A stretch of 64,000 bases of DNA from Tillus elongatus (Eukaryota; Arthropoda; Insecta; Coleoptera; Cleridae), in the NCBI GenBank assembly GCA_964006375.1, contig OZ023269.1, positions 64,414,029-64,478,028 of the forward strand, read 5' to 3'. The notes under the pieces were generated by a model that worked only from the letters and a program-made list of their open reading frames with translations, was not told where the DNA came from and did not search any database. This document shows positions 15,190-26,929 of the stretch, in pieces. The position numbers were made by a program, and so were the translations under genes. Positions within the stretch are counted from its first letter, which is position 1. Every line of letters begins with the position of its first letter.

Positions 15190-16300
15190 GAGATTCCTAA
15201 CTTCGAGTTTCAGTTTCAAAGTGCATTAGAATGGTGCCACATTGTTTTGACTTCAAGTGTCATTTTCAATATTTACACAAAAATGGAATTACATACCTTC
15301 AGTTGTAAGTTTCAGGTTTAAAATTACATTATGTAGAGCTAGTTACTTCCGATTTCAAGTTTCAGGTTCAAATTATCTTATATAGAGCTACGGACTTTTT
15401 GTTTTCAAATTTCAGATTCAAACTTATATTATATAGAGCTACCTACTTCTGGTTTTCAATTTCATGTTCAAAATTATATTATAACGAACTACATGTTTCT
15501 GGTTTTGCGATTCAAATTTAGCATTATGTTATAAATAGCCACATGTTACTGGTTTCACTATTCAAATTTAAATTATATTATAAAGAGCTATACTTATGTT
15601 TTCATGGTTCAGATTTAAGTTATATTATAATGAAATATATATAATTCTGGTTTTACGTTTCAGATTTGAATTATATTATAATGAACTACATAATTATGGC
15701 TTCACGATTTAGATTTAAATTATATTATAAAAGGCTACATACTTATGGTTTCACAATTCAAATTTAAATTATATTATAAAGAGTTACGTAATTATGGTTC
15801 CATGATTAATATTTAAATTATGTCATAAGGAACTATGTAATTCTGGTTTCACGATTTAGATTTAAATTATATTATAAAAAGCTGCATATTTCTGGTTTCA
15901 TGATCCAGAATTAAATTATATTATGAGGGGCTACATAATTCTGGTTTCACGATTTAGATTTAAATTATATTATAAAAAGCTACATACTTCTGGTTTCACA
16001 ATTCAAATTTAAATTATATTATACAGAGCTACGCAATCATAGTTTCACGATAAATATTTAAACTACATCATAAAGAACTACGTAATTCTGGTTTCACGAT
16101 TTAGATTTAAATTATATTATAAGAAGCTGCATACTTCTGGTTTCACAATTCACATTCAAATTATATTATAAAGAGCTACGTAATTATGGTTTCATGATTA
16201 ATATTTAAACTATATCATAAGGAGCTACGTAATTCTGGTTTTACGATTTAGATTTAAATTATATTATAAAAAGCTGCATACTTCTGTCTTTAAGTTTCAG
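15190..16300. repeat. Satellite-like array, monomer about 50-60 bp
   Basis: About 18-20 degenerate monomers share AAATTATATTATAAAGAGCTAC, here given as its parts TTATATTATAAA and GAGCTACAT, followed by CTTCTGGTTTCACGATTCA. Higher-order structure is visible: neighbouring pairs with GATTTAGATTTAAATTAT alternate with pairs that have ATTAATATTTAAAC. It is strongly AT-rich and non-coding. Confidence 0.85.
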
Positions 16301-17180
16301 ACTCAAAAATCATTTCACTAAATAATACACAAGCTAGTAATATTCCCGACACCAAGTTTCAGTTTAAATATTATTAAATGGGAACAAGATTTCGTTTTCA
16401 AATGCAACGGACTTTCATTAAGTACTGCACGAGCTAGTAACGTTTCTGATTTCAAATCCCAGTCTAAGTATCATTAAATTTGGCAACTTTCAGATGCGGA
16501 AGTAATTTCTTTAAATAATATACAAATAAATTAAAATTCCAGGCTTCTAGTTTCAGTTTAAATATATCAAATTTCGCAACATTTCACTGCACAAAATAAT
16601 TTATCTATACAATATAAACAAACAAAATTCCAAATTTCAAGTTTAGTTTAAATATATTAACTTTGGCAACGCCTAAATGCTCAGGTGTTCTCTCTACACT
16701 ATATGCAAACAAAAATAAAATTCCAGCCTTCGAGTTTAGTTCAAATAAAAGAATTTGGTAACATTTAAACGCACGAATGATTTCCCTACAATAATATGCA
16801 GATAAACAAAGTCCCAGCTCTCAAGTTTTTGAGCATATCGAATTTGACAACCTTATATGCCCAAATAATTTCTCTACATGATCTATAAACAACTAAAATT
16901 CTAGATTTTCAATTTAGTTTAAATATAACAAATTTGGCAACATTTAAAATAATTTCTCTGAATAATACGCAGACAAATAATCAAGTTTTGTTTAAGTATA
17001 TAAAATGTGGCAACATTTAAATACACAAACAATCTCTTCAATAACATAAAATTTCCGGTTGCAAGTCTAGTTTATAAATATCAAATTGGGCAACATTCAA
17101 ATACACAAATAATTTCTTTAAATAATATGCAGAAAAATAAACTTCAAGGGTTCAAGTTTCTGTTTAAATATATTGAATTG
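16301..17180. repeat. Degenerate repeats, unit about 90-100 bp
   Basis: The words TTTGGCAACATTTAAA, AATAATTTCTCTA, AATATGCAGACAAA and TTCAAGTTTAGTTTAAATAT recur in fixed order about nine times with drift. It continues the preceding satellite and looks like an older array of related origin. Confidence 0.7.
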
Positions 17181-17479
17181 GGCAACATATTACGGATGCC
17201 TCCTTATACTACCCCTATTCCTGAATAGCACTGTTGAGGCACGCAAAACATTTTCTTGGTCGTGCAATTTGGGACACCCGCTGGCATATGTCAGTTTAAA
17301 GGTACACTCACCGTTTGTTGAATTGCTTCTCGTCATGACCGGCTGTTGCAGATCCTCCACGCGGGGCAGCTACTCGACTCCGGGGTCTCATCTAGGTGTG
17401 GGACGGTTCCCACATCTTGGATTTCCTGACAAGGCGGGGCGAGTTTGAAATGAGCCCGCATGCGGGTTTTTTTCGCTCT

Positions 17480-18200
17480 GGGGAACCGTGAAAATTTCCG
17501 GGGGGAGATCCCCGTCTGCGCGCGAGATTATGGCGTTCAGTGTTTGCCACAGGTCTTCTCCGTCAGTTAGGGAGGATGTTTGGATCGCGATATTACCAGC
17601 CGATTTCCCCTGTTTGCACACTCGCGCGCGTGTCTCTTGCGCTTAGTGTTTACCACAGATTCTTTCCGCTAGTGATCAAGAACGTTTGAATCGCGATATT
17701 ACCAGCAGATTTCCCCTGTATCGGCACTCGCGCTCGCGTCTCTGGCGCTTAATGCTTACTGCAGGTTTTTTCCGCTAGTCAGGGAGAAAAAAAATGCGAT
17801 ATTACCAGCAGATGTCCCCTGTCTCGGCATTCGCGCTCGCGTCTCTGGCGCTTAATGCTTACTGCAGGTTTTTCCCGCTAGTTAGGGAGGAAAAAAATGC
17901 GATATTACCAAAAGATTTCCCCTGTCTCGGCATTCGCGCTCGCGTCTTTGGCGCTTAATTCTTACTGCAGGTTTTTTCCTCTAGTTAGGGAGCAAACAAA
18001 TGCGATATTACCAGCAGATTTCCCCTGTCTCGTCATTCGCGCTCGCGTCTCTGGCGCTTAATGCTTACTACAGGTGTTTCCGCTAGTCAGGGAGGACAGT
18101 AAATAGGTGCGATATTACCAGCCGATTTCTCCTGTCTCGACACTCGAGCTCGCGTCTCTGGCGCTTAATGCTTACTGCAGGTTCCTTTCTGCTAGGCAAG
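17480..18200. repeat. GC-richer tandem array, unit about 104 bp, about seven copies
   Basis: GCGATATTACCAGC recurs near 17587, 17693, 17796, 17899, 18002 and 18109, giving periods of 103-107 bp. Each unit also has CGCGCTCGCGTCTCTGGCGC and TTACTGCAGGTTTTTTCCGC. Base composition contrasts sharply with the AT-rich DNA around it. The 300 bp before it (17180-17480) are also GC-rich and have no recognised feature. Confidence 0.85.
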
Positions 18201-19640
18201 GTGGGCTTGGGGAGATCAGACCGTTTGAAAGCTCAAACTAGATCTCCCTTGTCTGTACAAATCCACGTTCTTTTATATGAATTCGCTCCGCCTCCGCGTG
18301 GGAACCATGAAAAACAGACATAGTCGTTATGGTTGAAGAGATATCAACTATGTACACAATTATTGACCTAATGCTGCGTACGTGCCACCTTACATGGCCT
18401 GATCACATACCCCACAAAGGAAACTTTCTGTATGCTGCAATACATTGTAATACGTTCTGTTTTAATTAAAACTTAACTTTACTAATCAATTACTCCATTT
18501 ATGACAATTATTCTGTAAGTGTACCTGTGAATCACTGCTTTGTTAAATGCCCTTTTATTGCTATCGGTACATGTACACAAGTTGCATTACTACAGGCACT
18601 TGTTAGTTACCGAACAGTAGTGGTAATCTAAATACAATTTAGAAATAATACAAAAATATTTATTTGTGCCGGGTACGCGATATTACGTAAAACATTATAT
18701 ATATTTTTTTAAACAGTGCCGAATTATTCTGGCAAGTCCCTTTCAAATTGCATACAAAATATTGTGCGCATCTTTTCCATATCACCAAGATAATATACCT
18801 GCTTGCGACGAACCTGCAAATAATATATATTTATGTCTGCCAGTTTAAAAATTCGCATATACATCTGAAAATTAACTCACAATGCCGCTTGTAAGGTGGA
18901 AACTGGATTTTTACTTTCACAACGTTATAATTTTACTTAAAATTTAATCAGCCACGAGATTCTCTATGCAAAGAGCGTGTAACAAACCCTAGTTAAAACA
19001 AAAACGACTGCAGTTAAAATAAGACGAGAATGGGCAAATACATTTTTTGCGAGTCGCCTGACATCGATTTCTAATTAATTACCTTACTTCACAAGGAATA
19101 GTGTATATAATTAAAATATTCATAACTTGCATTGATTATTGCATATTGGTGGCATGAAGGTTTACATTTCATTGTCAATTCCTTATGTCTTTTGTTTTTC
19201 TGTAACGATGCTCGATCTAGATGACACAGGAATAAGAATTTCTCACGATATTAGGGTGTACAAATATATACATCGACACTCCCTTTGTCATGTTCTTTTA
19301 GGAATAATCAGACCCAGACCAATAAATTATTGTATCTGCAGGAGAGGACCGTGTGACTTAAAGCATGACATTCTCAATATAAGTTTACGTAAAACAACCT
19401 GCTTTTTTTATAAGGCAGTTTAAATTACTACGTCTAGATCGAGCACCAGCTGTAGCTTAATTTCTATTTTATACAGGGCGTAGCAAATAGAAAGATATAA
19501 ACTTTCAATCAGCATTGCACTTGTGGTATGAGAATTCTTTATCGAAATAATTTATAAAAAATTTAGATGCCAATGGAATAACGAAAACTTGCAAAATAAG
19601 TGCGGAAGGGTCAAAAAAATGTTTACTGACAAAAAGTTAA
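18201..19640. other. No recognised gene
   Basis: AT-rich DNA. An open frame of 94 codons at 19139-19423 (plus) starts with a hydrophobic stretch and matches nothing I know. The words TCGATCTAGATGA near 19212 and CTAGATCGAGCA near 19434 form an imperfect inverted pair. Confidence 0.35.
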
Positions 19641-20140
<500 letters not shown>

Positions 20141-20326
20141 ATATATGACTTGCAGCGTCCAGACTTTTATATATTGTGAATACAGCAGAAGTCTACTTTC
20201 TTTTGTAAGCCAACATTGTTTAAAAAATAAAGTCTGGATGCAAAGGGTTAATCAATCCCTACAGTAACGATCAGTATTTACTATATATTCAGCAAAATCA
20301 TAACAGAGAAAGACAATTTTGCGAGA

Positions 20327-20791
20327 TTAGGTATAATTTATTACGTCTGTTATATACAATCTAATTTTAAGTCTAAAACTATAGTAGCCATACAATCTAA
20401 TTTTAAAGCTATAAACTATCATAACCGGATTCGCTTTCATCAGAAGATGGCGGGCATTCCTAAAGAAAAAAAGATTTTTTACTAATGCGCAAACGTTACG
20501 AACATGACACTTACACCTATACCCTTCCACGAAACCATCGTCATCGGAAACCATCTCGACATCGAAATCATCAAAATCATCGAGCCCCTAGTTCGCCTCT
20601 TCTTCATCCAGGTCCTGGAGAGCTTCCTCATCCTCCATCTCATCATCATACATCTCTTCAGCGTCCGTATCTTCATCTTCCATATCTTCGTCCTCTAGGT
20701 TCTGGAGTAGAGCGTTGCCGACAGCTTCATCATCCAACACAATGATGGAGGCATTCGCAATTTCGGCAGGTATTACGAAGGGTTCAAACAT
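20327..20791 (-). pseudogene. Polinton accessory gene, acidic protein with one in-frame stop
   Basis: From ATG at 20791 the frame encodes MFEPFVIPAEIANASIIVLD and then an acidic block with EDEDMEDEDTDAEEM and DDEMEDEEALQDLDEEE. A TAG at about 20590-20588 interrupts it. The same frame continues through LDDFDDFDVEMVSDDDG and then a basic, Cys-containing tail (YRCKCHVRNVC). Continuity of the acidic bias across the stop suggests one protein of about 150 residues. Function is unknown; nuclear or DNA-mimic roles are only a guess from composition. It sits at the left border of the Polinton gene block and points away from it. Confidence 0.5.
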
Positions 20792-21008
20792 AATGATGAT
20801 CTAACAATGAATGAATGAGTGAATGCGTCGCAAATGAATAACTTTATGCCAAACTGGCAACCTTAGAAAAAGTTGGCGACCTTGGCCTTGAACATTTATA
20901 AGTGAAGTTGACCTCGAGTTCCCCCACAATTTATCTCGGAGAATGTGTAAATAGGAATCAAGAGAGCAGGATTGTGAGGATCAGAAGAGGATCAAGATTC
21001 TCCAGGAC

Positions 21009-21812
21009 GTGGTAGTTCGACAGGGAGATGGAGCAAGTACCAGCAGGGCTGGTGGAGAACTTCGTGAAGATGTCGGAGCAATTGTGAATGATGTCAGCGA
21101 AGGTGTCATGGTTAACGCCGCATCACAAAAGTTTTTAGCAGAATTTATTGCTGAAACTATGGTGAGAGTCAGCCTGATGCGCCATCATTCAACACGAAAT
21201 TGTTTCCGGCAGAAGACTCGAGGGTTCGCGACGGTTATGGTGAGGGAGAGTCGATGATAGGTGATAGTGGACATTGGGGCCGGTGGGGACAATGTTGTGA
21301 ACGGTGATTTCCCCGCTGAAGTTCGTGGTGAAGGACAGTTAGTCAGCATCAGTGGGGAAAATAGCGTTGGTGAAGCGGACATTGGGGTTGACGTTTTTGA
21401 CAGTGAATGGAACATTTTGATGGGACAATTCAGGGACTTTTCATCCCGCATCACGGTTTCATCCGGTGTTGGTAGTATTGTGAACGATGAGGTCCCCGCT
21501 GAGGTTGGTGTTGAAGGACAGTTGGCAAGCATCAATGGGGGCGATAGTGTGAACAATGATTCCCAGGTTGGCGGTGACAGTGCATGGACACAAATTGAGG
21601 ACATTAATAGACAACTCTCTTCGGATGCACATTTATATGACGCGATAGGGAAAGAGTGCGACTTTTATGAGAGTATATATTATCTGGGAGTGTTGGACGT
21701 TTATAGGACTCTTGTTAGATTAGGATCGCGTGTGAACTTTTTTTTTCTGGAATTGCTCCCTGCATGCTTCTGGACTGAATATTCTGTGCTTCTAAACAAG
21801 AAACTTGTCTGA
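21009..21812 (+). CDS. Uncharacterised repeat-containing open region, Polinton
   Basis: Two open frames, 21009-21257 and 21261-21812, are separated by a stop. The second encodes 183 residues with a duplicated block: NVVNGDFPAEVRGEGQLVSI is matched about 60 residues later by SIVNDEVPAEVGVEGQLASI. A weaker third copy (GAIVNDVSEGVMVN) lies in the first frame. The two frames are therefore probably one old gene. The C-terminal part is mixed (EDINRQLSSDAHLYDAIGKE, then a hydrophobic segment). I know no homologue. It lies just upstream of the polymerase gene on the same strand. Confidence 0.45.
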
Positions 21813-22099
21813 GCAGAACTTGCCAAGGTCTAATGGTAAGAGAAAGCACTTTTTTTTTTGTAGTCGACAGAACCTATATTATTATTTTTTGTTTCAGAAT
21901 TGGCAAGTTCGAGTAAATGGTGGGAACTGCCGTCACCTCCTCGCGGTCCCACTGGTTTAGACAGAGAACGGCCTTCACATTCAGTTATTTGCAGCCAAGG
22001 TGAGTGGAAATTGTCCAGACAGCATATATAGATGCGATATATCTCCTCAATGTGTCAGATTTCAAAAGAGCGCATAACCGATAGCAACGATAAGAAAAA
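21813..22099 (+). other. Possible spliced leader exon upstream of polymerase B
   Basis: A donor-like GTAAGAG at about 21836 and an acceptor TTTGTTTCAG ending near 21897 bracket a possible 60-bp intron. An open segment follows (SSKWWELPSPPRGPTGLDRE) and ends at a donor-like GGTGAGTGG near 22000. It may be a 5' exon of the polymerase gene or part of the gene before it. This rests on splice motifs only. Confidence 0.3.
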
Positions 22100-22776
22100 A
22101 TGGTTGTTCGATGTCCGGGATGTTACACCACCTTTACAAGGAGTGATAACTTGAGAAGGCATATTCTAAAGGGACATTGAGTTGGAGAGCCGATTGCTAA
22201 GCGAGCCCGATTCCACAATTCACCGAGCGGTAAGAATACCTGTAAAAATACTTGAACAAAATTTTTATTCTCTTTGTTGTTTCAGACACACTATCGACTA
22301 ACAGACCATCACAACAGCGTGGTGCACAAGCAACATCAGCGTTTACTAATCCGATGCAGAATCAGACCTCATCGGCATCAAGCGCTGCTGATACGTCTCC
22401 ATCAGCCGGTTCGCAACAGACAGGTGCACAATCGGCTTCACAGTCTACTGATCCGATGCAGCAATCAACAGCAACTGCTGCTGCTGATATGCCTTCGCTC
22501 GCAACATCAAGAGTTTCACAGCGGCCTGGTGCACATTCGACCTCAACGTTTATTGATCCAAGGCAGAATCAGCTCACTAAGTGAGTGGTGGATGTGCCGC
22601 CACCTAGTTGCGGAACCAAGTAGTATGTTGTCACGCCAGCTCCAAATAACACAGTGTTAAAAAAGAGACTGTATACAACTAACTAACAATTTAGATAATT
22701 GTTAGCCCTGGCCCATTTCTACCCCAATATAGGGACAAAGTATGTAAGGCTTGATGCATTCTCGCAACAATTAGAA

Positions 22777-22817
22777 CCGTAGACCAGTTTCGCTCTCATT
22801 AGAGCTCTTCAGTACGG
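22777..22817 (-). ncRNA. Hammerhead ribozyme, left arm
   Basis: This is the mirror copy of the right-arm ribozyme, on the minus strand. Core boxes CTGAAGA and GAAA, stem I CCGTA/TACGG and stem II GCTCT/AGAGC are all intact. Stem III reads ACTGGT instead of ACCGGT, which replaces one C-G pair by a T-G wobble. The GTC cleavage triplet is kept. Confidence 0.75.
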
Positions 22818-22993
22818 CATACTAATTGTAGCAAAAATGCACCAAAAGTAATACGGCTATAGCATAGCCAGCCTTAAATCACTAAGTGAGTGGTGGATGT
22901 AGGTGGCGGCACATCCACCACTCACTTAGTGATTTAAGGCTGGCTATACTATAGCCGTATTACTTTTGGTGCATTTTTGCTACAATTAGTATG

Positions 22994-23034
22994 CCGTACT
23001 GAAGAGCTCTAATGAGAGCGAAACCGGTCTACGG
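22994..23034 (+). ncRNA. Hammerhead ribozyme (minimal type I), right arm
   Basis: All parts of a hammerhead are present in order: stem I 5' strand CCGTA (22994-22998), core CTGAAGA matching CUGANGA (22999-23005), stem II GCTCT-AATG-AGAGC (23006-23019), core GAAA (23020-23023), stem III ACC/GGT (23023-23028), cleavage triplet GTC ending at 23029, and stem I 3' strand TACGG (23030-23034). Stem III is loopless, as in the minimal hammerheads of Penelope-like elements and retrozymes, which are thought to act as dimers. It lies in the sense direction of polB, so a read-through polymerase transcript would contain it. The expected cut is after 23029. Confidence 0.85.
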
Positions 23035-26000
23035 TTCTAATTGTTGCGAGAATGCATCAAGCCTTACGCAGAATCAGCTACCATCAACATCGACCGCTGC
23101 TGACACACCTTCACTTGCAATACCTTCAACATTATACTGCGGAGTTGGTGTTCCACAACATTGAACACTACATGGTAGAATCGATGTTCCATCTCATGCT
23201 TCGGATCAATCATCGTCATCTGGAAACCAAACTCCGAACCCAGGTATCAAATATTGTATTCCTTGCGATCGAGCTGTTCCATATAATTGTTACCCAGCTC
23301 ACATTAGATCACTTAAACATAGATCACACTTTTGGAAACCTTTAAGTAATGACATTAAAATTTGCAGAAGCGCCTTTAAAACTCACATTTGTAGCTATCA
23401 AGTGACGTCTGAATATGCGGGGTTATCTATTCGAGATTATTTAAATAGTGTTAAAAACAAAATTGTAAAATTATTAAAAATTGAACTTCATTTAAATGTA
23501 ATATGGAACTCTTCGCTTTGTATTACCTTCCTTCTAAGGTTGTTAGAGAAATAAAATCACATAATACTGCAAATAAAATTGTAAGTCGCTCAACAAATTT
23601 TAATGACATTTTTGATTTATATGTTGAAGAAATTGATCAGAAAGCTTCTGACTTTGCCGAGAGAGACTCGAGGTGGGCGCTTGAAGAAAAATTTATATTT
23701 AGAAGTTAATATTTGAAAATTTAACCCTTTAAGAGCTTCATCATACTTACCATTGCTAAAAGAGGTTTCAAATAAGAAGGCAGTAATTAATATTAACAAT
23801 AATGATGAATGTTGCTTTGCGTGGGCAATAGTGGCAGCGCTCATTGAACCTATTGGTTCTTGCACTTCTACAAATTCTTATGCTCACTTTTTAAATGTTC
23901 CAAACCTACATTTCGAAGACTTGCAATTTCCAGTTTCTGTAGAATCTATCAAAGACTGTGAAAATAAAAATAATATTTCTATTAATGTTTATGGCTTAGA
24001 GAGGCTTTTTCTAAACGGTAAATGGACTCATCAAGTCATCGGACCGTTACGTTATACGGCAAATAAGCTACCCGTTCATATTAACTTGCTGCTCATTGAT
24101 GACTCTGCGGGCAATTATTATTATTGTTATATAAAAATTTTCTCAAGACTAGTTTCTTCACAAATATCAAAAACTACAGCTGTCAAACATTTTGTGATGG
24201 ATGCTTGCAATACATTTTCTCTTAAGAAAGGCTTTCAACACACATGGCTCACGACTGCAACTTTATCGTTACAAATTGCCAGATAAAATTACTAAAAAGG
24301 ATAGATTAGGTCAAACGGTCATGGAAAATGTGCTAAAATTTGAAAACGTCCAAAAGCAAATTCGAGCGCTTTTCTGCATATATGCAGACTTTGAATGTAT
24401 CCTTAGCCCGGTTGAAAACGAACCGTCTGATGATGCAAAACGACTATAAAGAAATATGAACATAAGCCTTGTTCTTCGCATATTACGTTAAGTGTTCATT
24501 CGATGATTCCGAATCAAAGCTCATTCTATACAGAAACGAAGATGCTGCTGAGGTGTTTATTTCCAAACTCGAGGAACACTTAAAACTATTATATGACAAG
24601 GATTTGAAAAGAATTGTTCCAATAAGAATGTCGCTGCAAGATAGTTTAAATTTTCAAACTGCCACATCATGCCACATCTGTGAAAAATCGTTCTCTCCTG
24701 CCGACACTAAAGTGAAGGATCATTATATTTTGACGGGCCGCTTTAGAGGTGCTGCACATAACAACTGCAATCTTTATAAAACACAATTGAAAATTCCAAT
24801 TTTTTTCCACAATTTGAAAAATTATGATGCTCATCTCTTTATTCGCACTTTAGCTAAAAAGTGTGAAGAATTGACAGTAATTCCGCAAACATATGAAAAA
24901 TATGTATATTTTTCAAAATTTCTACCTGCTGACAAGTACAAAAACGAAAAAGGCGACATTAAAACTATAAATCTGCAAATGACATTCCTGGACTCGTACC
25001 ACTTTCTAACGTCTTCTCTTGACGAGCTTTCAACACTTTTAGATTATAGTCAGTGTCGCGACGTACGAAGCATTTTTCCAGACAATGACAAATTTTTATG
25101 TATGAGACGAAAAGGTATTTATCATACCTATGTTACGGATTTTTCTAAATTTGATGAACAAGTTCTGCCCGATAAAAAATGTTTCTATGATGAAATACGG
25201 GATGAATCTGTTTCGGATGAAGAGTATTCCAGAGCCGCTTATGTTTGGAATTTATTACAATGTAAAACGTTTGGAGACTACTCAGATTTGTATTTTACTG
25301 CTGATGTTTTATTGTTGGCAGATGTTTTTGAAAATTATAGAGATTTGTGCCTGAAGACCTACAAGCTTGATCCGGCGCATTATTATACGGCTCCAGGCTT
25401 AAGTTTGGATGCCATGTTGCGATATACAAAGATCGAATTGAAAAAGGCTCACGATATCGATATGATCCACTTTTTCAAACGGGGCATACGTGGAGGAGTA
25501 AGCACATGTGTCAGTAGAAGAGTCATAGCGAACAATAAGCTCCTTCCCAACTATGACTCGTCAAAAGAATCATCATATCTTGTATACTATGACGCCACTA
25601 AGTTATACGGCTATAGTATGCTTCCAATTGCAAATTTTGAATGGTTAGGAAGTCACGAAATTATACGCTTGCAAAAGTCTGTTTTTGATTTATCTGATAC
25701 ATCATCGACAGGATATGTTTTTGAAGTTGACTTGACTATTCCCAAACACCTTCACGATCACTCCAACGATTTACCTTTCTGCCCAGAAAATTATACACCT
25801 CCTGGCAGTAAAAGTGAGAAATTAATATCAAACTTGGAAGATAAAAAACGGTACATAATTCACTATCGAGCTCTAAAACAATGCCTGCAAAATGGTTTAA
25901 AACTCACTCAAATTCACAGAGCTCTCAAATTTTCACAGTCACCTTTTTTGAAACCTTACATAGAATTCAACACTAATCTGAGAAGTTCTGCCAGAAATAG

Positions 26001-26929
26001 TTTCGAGAAGGACAGCTTTAAGAAAATGATAAATTCTATTTATGGTAAAACAATAGAAAATGTGGAAAAAAGAGTTGATATAAAACTTGCTACACAATTT
26101 AGTAAAAACCGTCAAAAAAGAGGCGCTGTAAATTACATTAGCAAACCAAATTTCAAAGAGTTAAAAATTTTCAGTGAAAATTTAGTGGCTATTGAGATGA
26201 AAAGAAGTCTCATACATTATAATAAGCCAATATATGTCGGATTCTCAATACTGGACATCTCAAAAACAGTCATTTACAACTTTTTTTACAATTTTCTTAA
26301 ACCTCTCTATAAAGATAACTTAACCTTGCTATACACGGACACCGATTCGTTAATAATACTTGTGAAAACTGAAAATGTTTATGAAGGTATGAAAAAACAT
26401 ATTAGCGAGTTTGACACTTTAAATTATCCTCATATAAATATGCATCATATGCCAGTAACGGATTCTATTATTGACAAAATGAGAGATGAATATAAAGGAA
26501 AAGTTGATGGAATATTATGGCACTGGCTCAAAAGCGTATTGCATAAAATCAATTGATGATGTTTGTAAGAAAGCTAAAGGAGTTAGTAAATATAGCATTG
26601 CAAAACAATTAGATTTGGTGCATTATAAAGAAATAATAGAGGATGATCGCCGCGAGGTCTACTGCAACATGTACGTTTTCAAATCGGAATGTCACAGAAT
26701 ATTTATAAACTATTTGTGTAAAATTGCATTGTCCAATACCGATGATAAGAGATACTACCTCCCTTCTTTGTTTCACAGTTTAGCCTGGGGTCACAAAGAC
26801 ATACCTTCGATTTCAAATCCCTCCGATGAACAGCCTCTAGATATGCTCATACGTTTATTGAATGAATGTCAGAACGAGGATTCCAGGGGGGGAGTGGGGG
26901 GTGTTTAGAACTCTGCATTCTTATAAAAA

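Larger units (their letters stand above)
22575..23067. mobile_element. 493-bp insertion in polB with 12-bp target duplication and a 157-bp palindrome
   Basis: GCAGAATCAGCT at 22563-22574 is repeated at 23068-23079, and removing the insert plus one copy rejoins the polymerase linker in frame (RQNQL then PSTST). The insert ends with two complementary arms, 22744-22900 and 22911-23067, with only two mismatches and a 10-base loop. Its first 31 bases repeat the inner arm and loop, with the loop in the opposite orientation. Each arm carries a hammerhead ribozyme. Variable-length target duplications, inverted structure and hammerheads together point to a Penelope-like element derivative or related retrozyme; no coding part is present. 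Confidence 0.85.
22100..26908 (+). pseudogene. polB: Protein-primed family B DNA polymerase (pPolB) of the Polinton
   Basis: The first exon from ATG 22100 encodes a C2H2 finger (CPGCYTTFTRSDNLRRH, closing His before a TGA near 22178). An intron at 22230-22285 (GTAAGA...TTTCAG) joins in phase to a Ser/Thr/Gln-rich linker interrupted by the insert at 22575-23067. After the insert comes a second Cys2-His2-like unit (YCIPCDRAVPYN with two later His). An N-terminal pPolB domain (KAVININNNDECCFAWAI, about 23780) is followed by the exonuclease (YADFEC, about 24380). The palm is in the 695-codon frame 24469-26556: motif A YYDATKLYGYSM, motif B KMINSIYGKT, motif C YTDTDS. A frameshift near 26550 leads to the C-terminal domain (GSKAYCIKSID, KAKGVSKY) in the frame 26486-26908. 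At least five breaks make it inactive. It would replicate the element from protein-primed ends. Confidence 0.9.

Noticed and set aside
15190..18200. CRISPR-like regular repeats
   Set aside because: The units are contiguous satellites without unique spacers, in a eukaryotic context.
20482..20745. Basic Arg/His/Pro-rich frames on both strands
   Set aside because: Alternate frames of the acidic gene on the minus strand.
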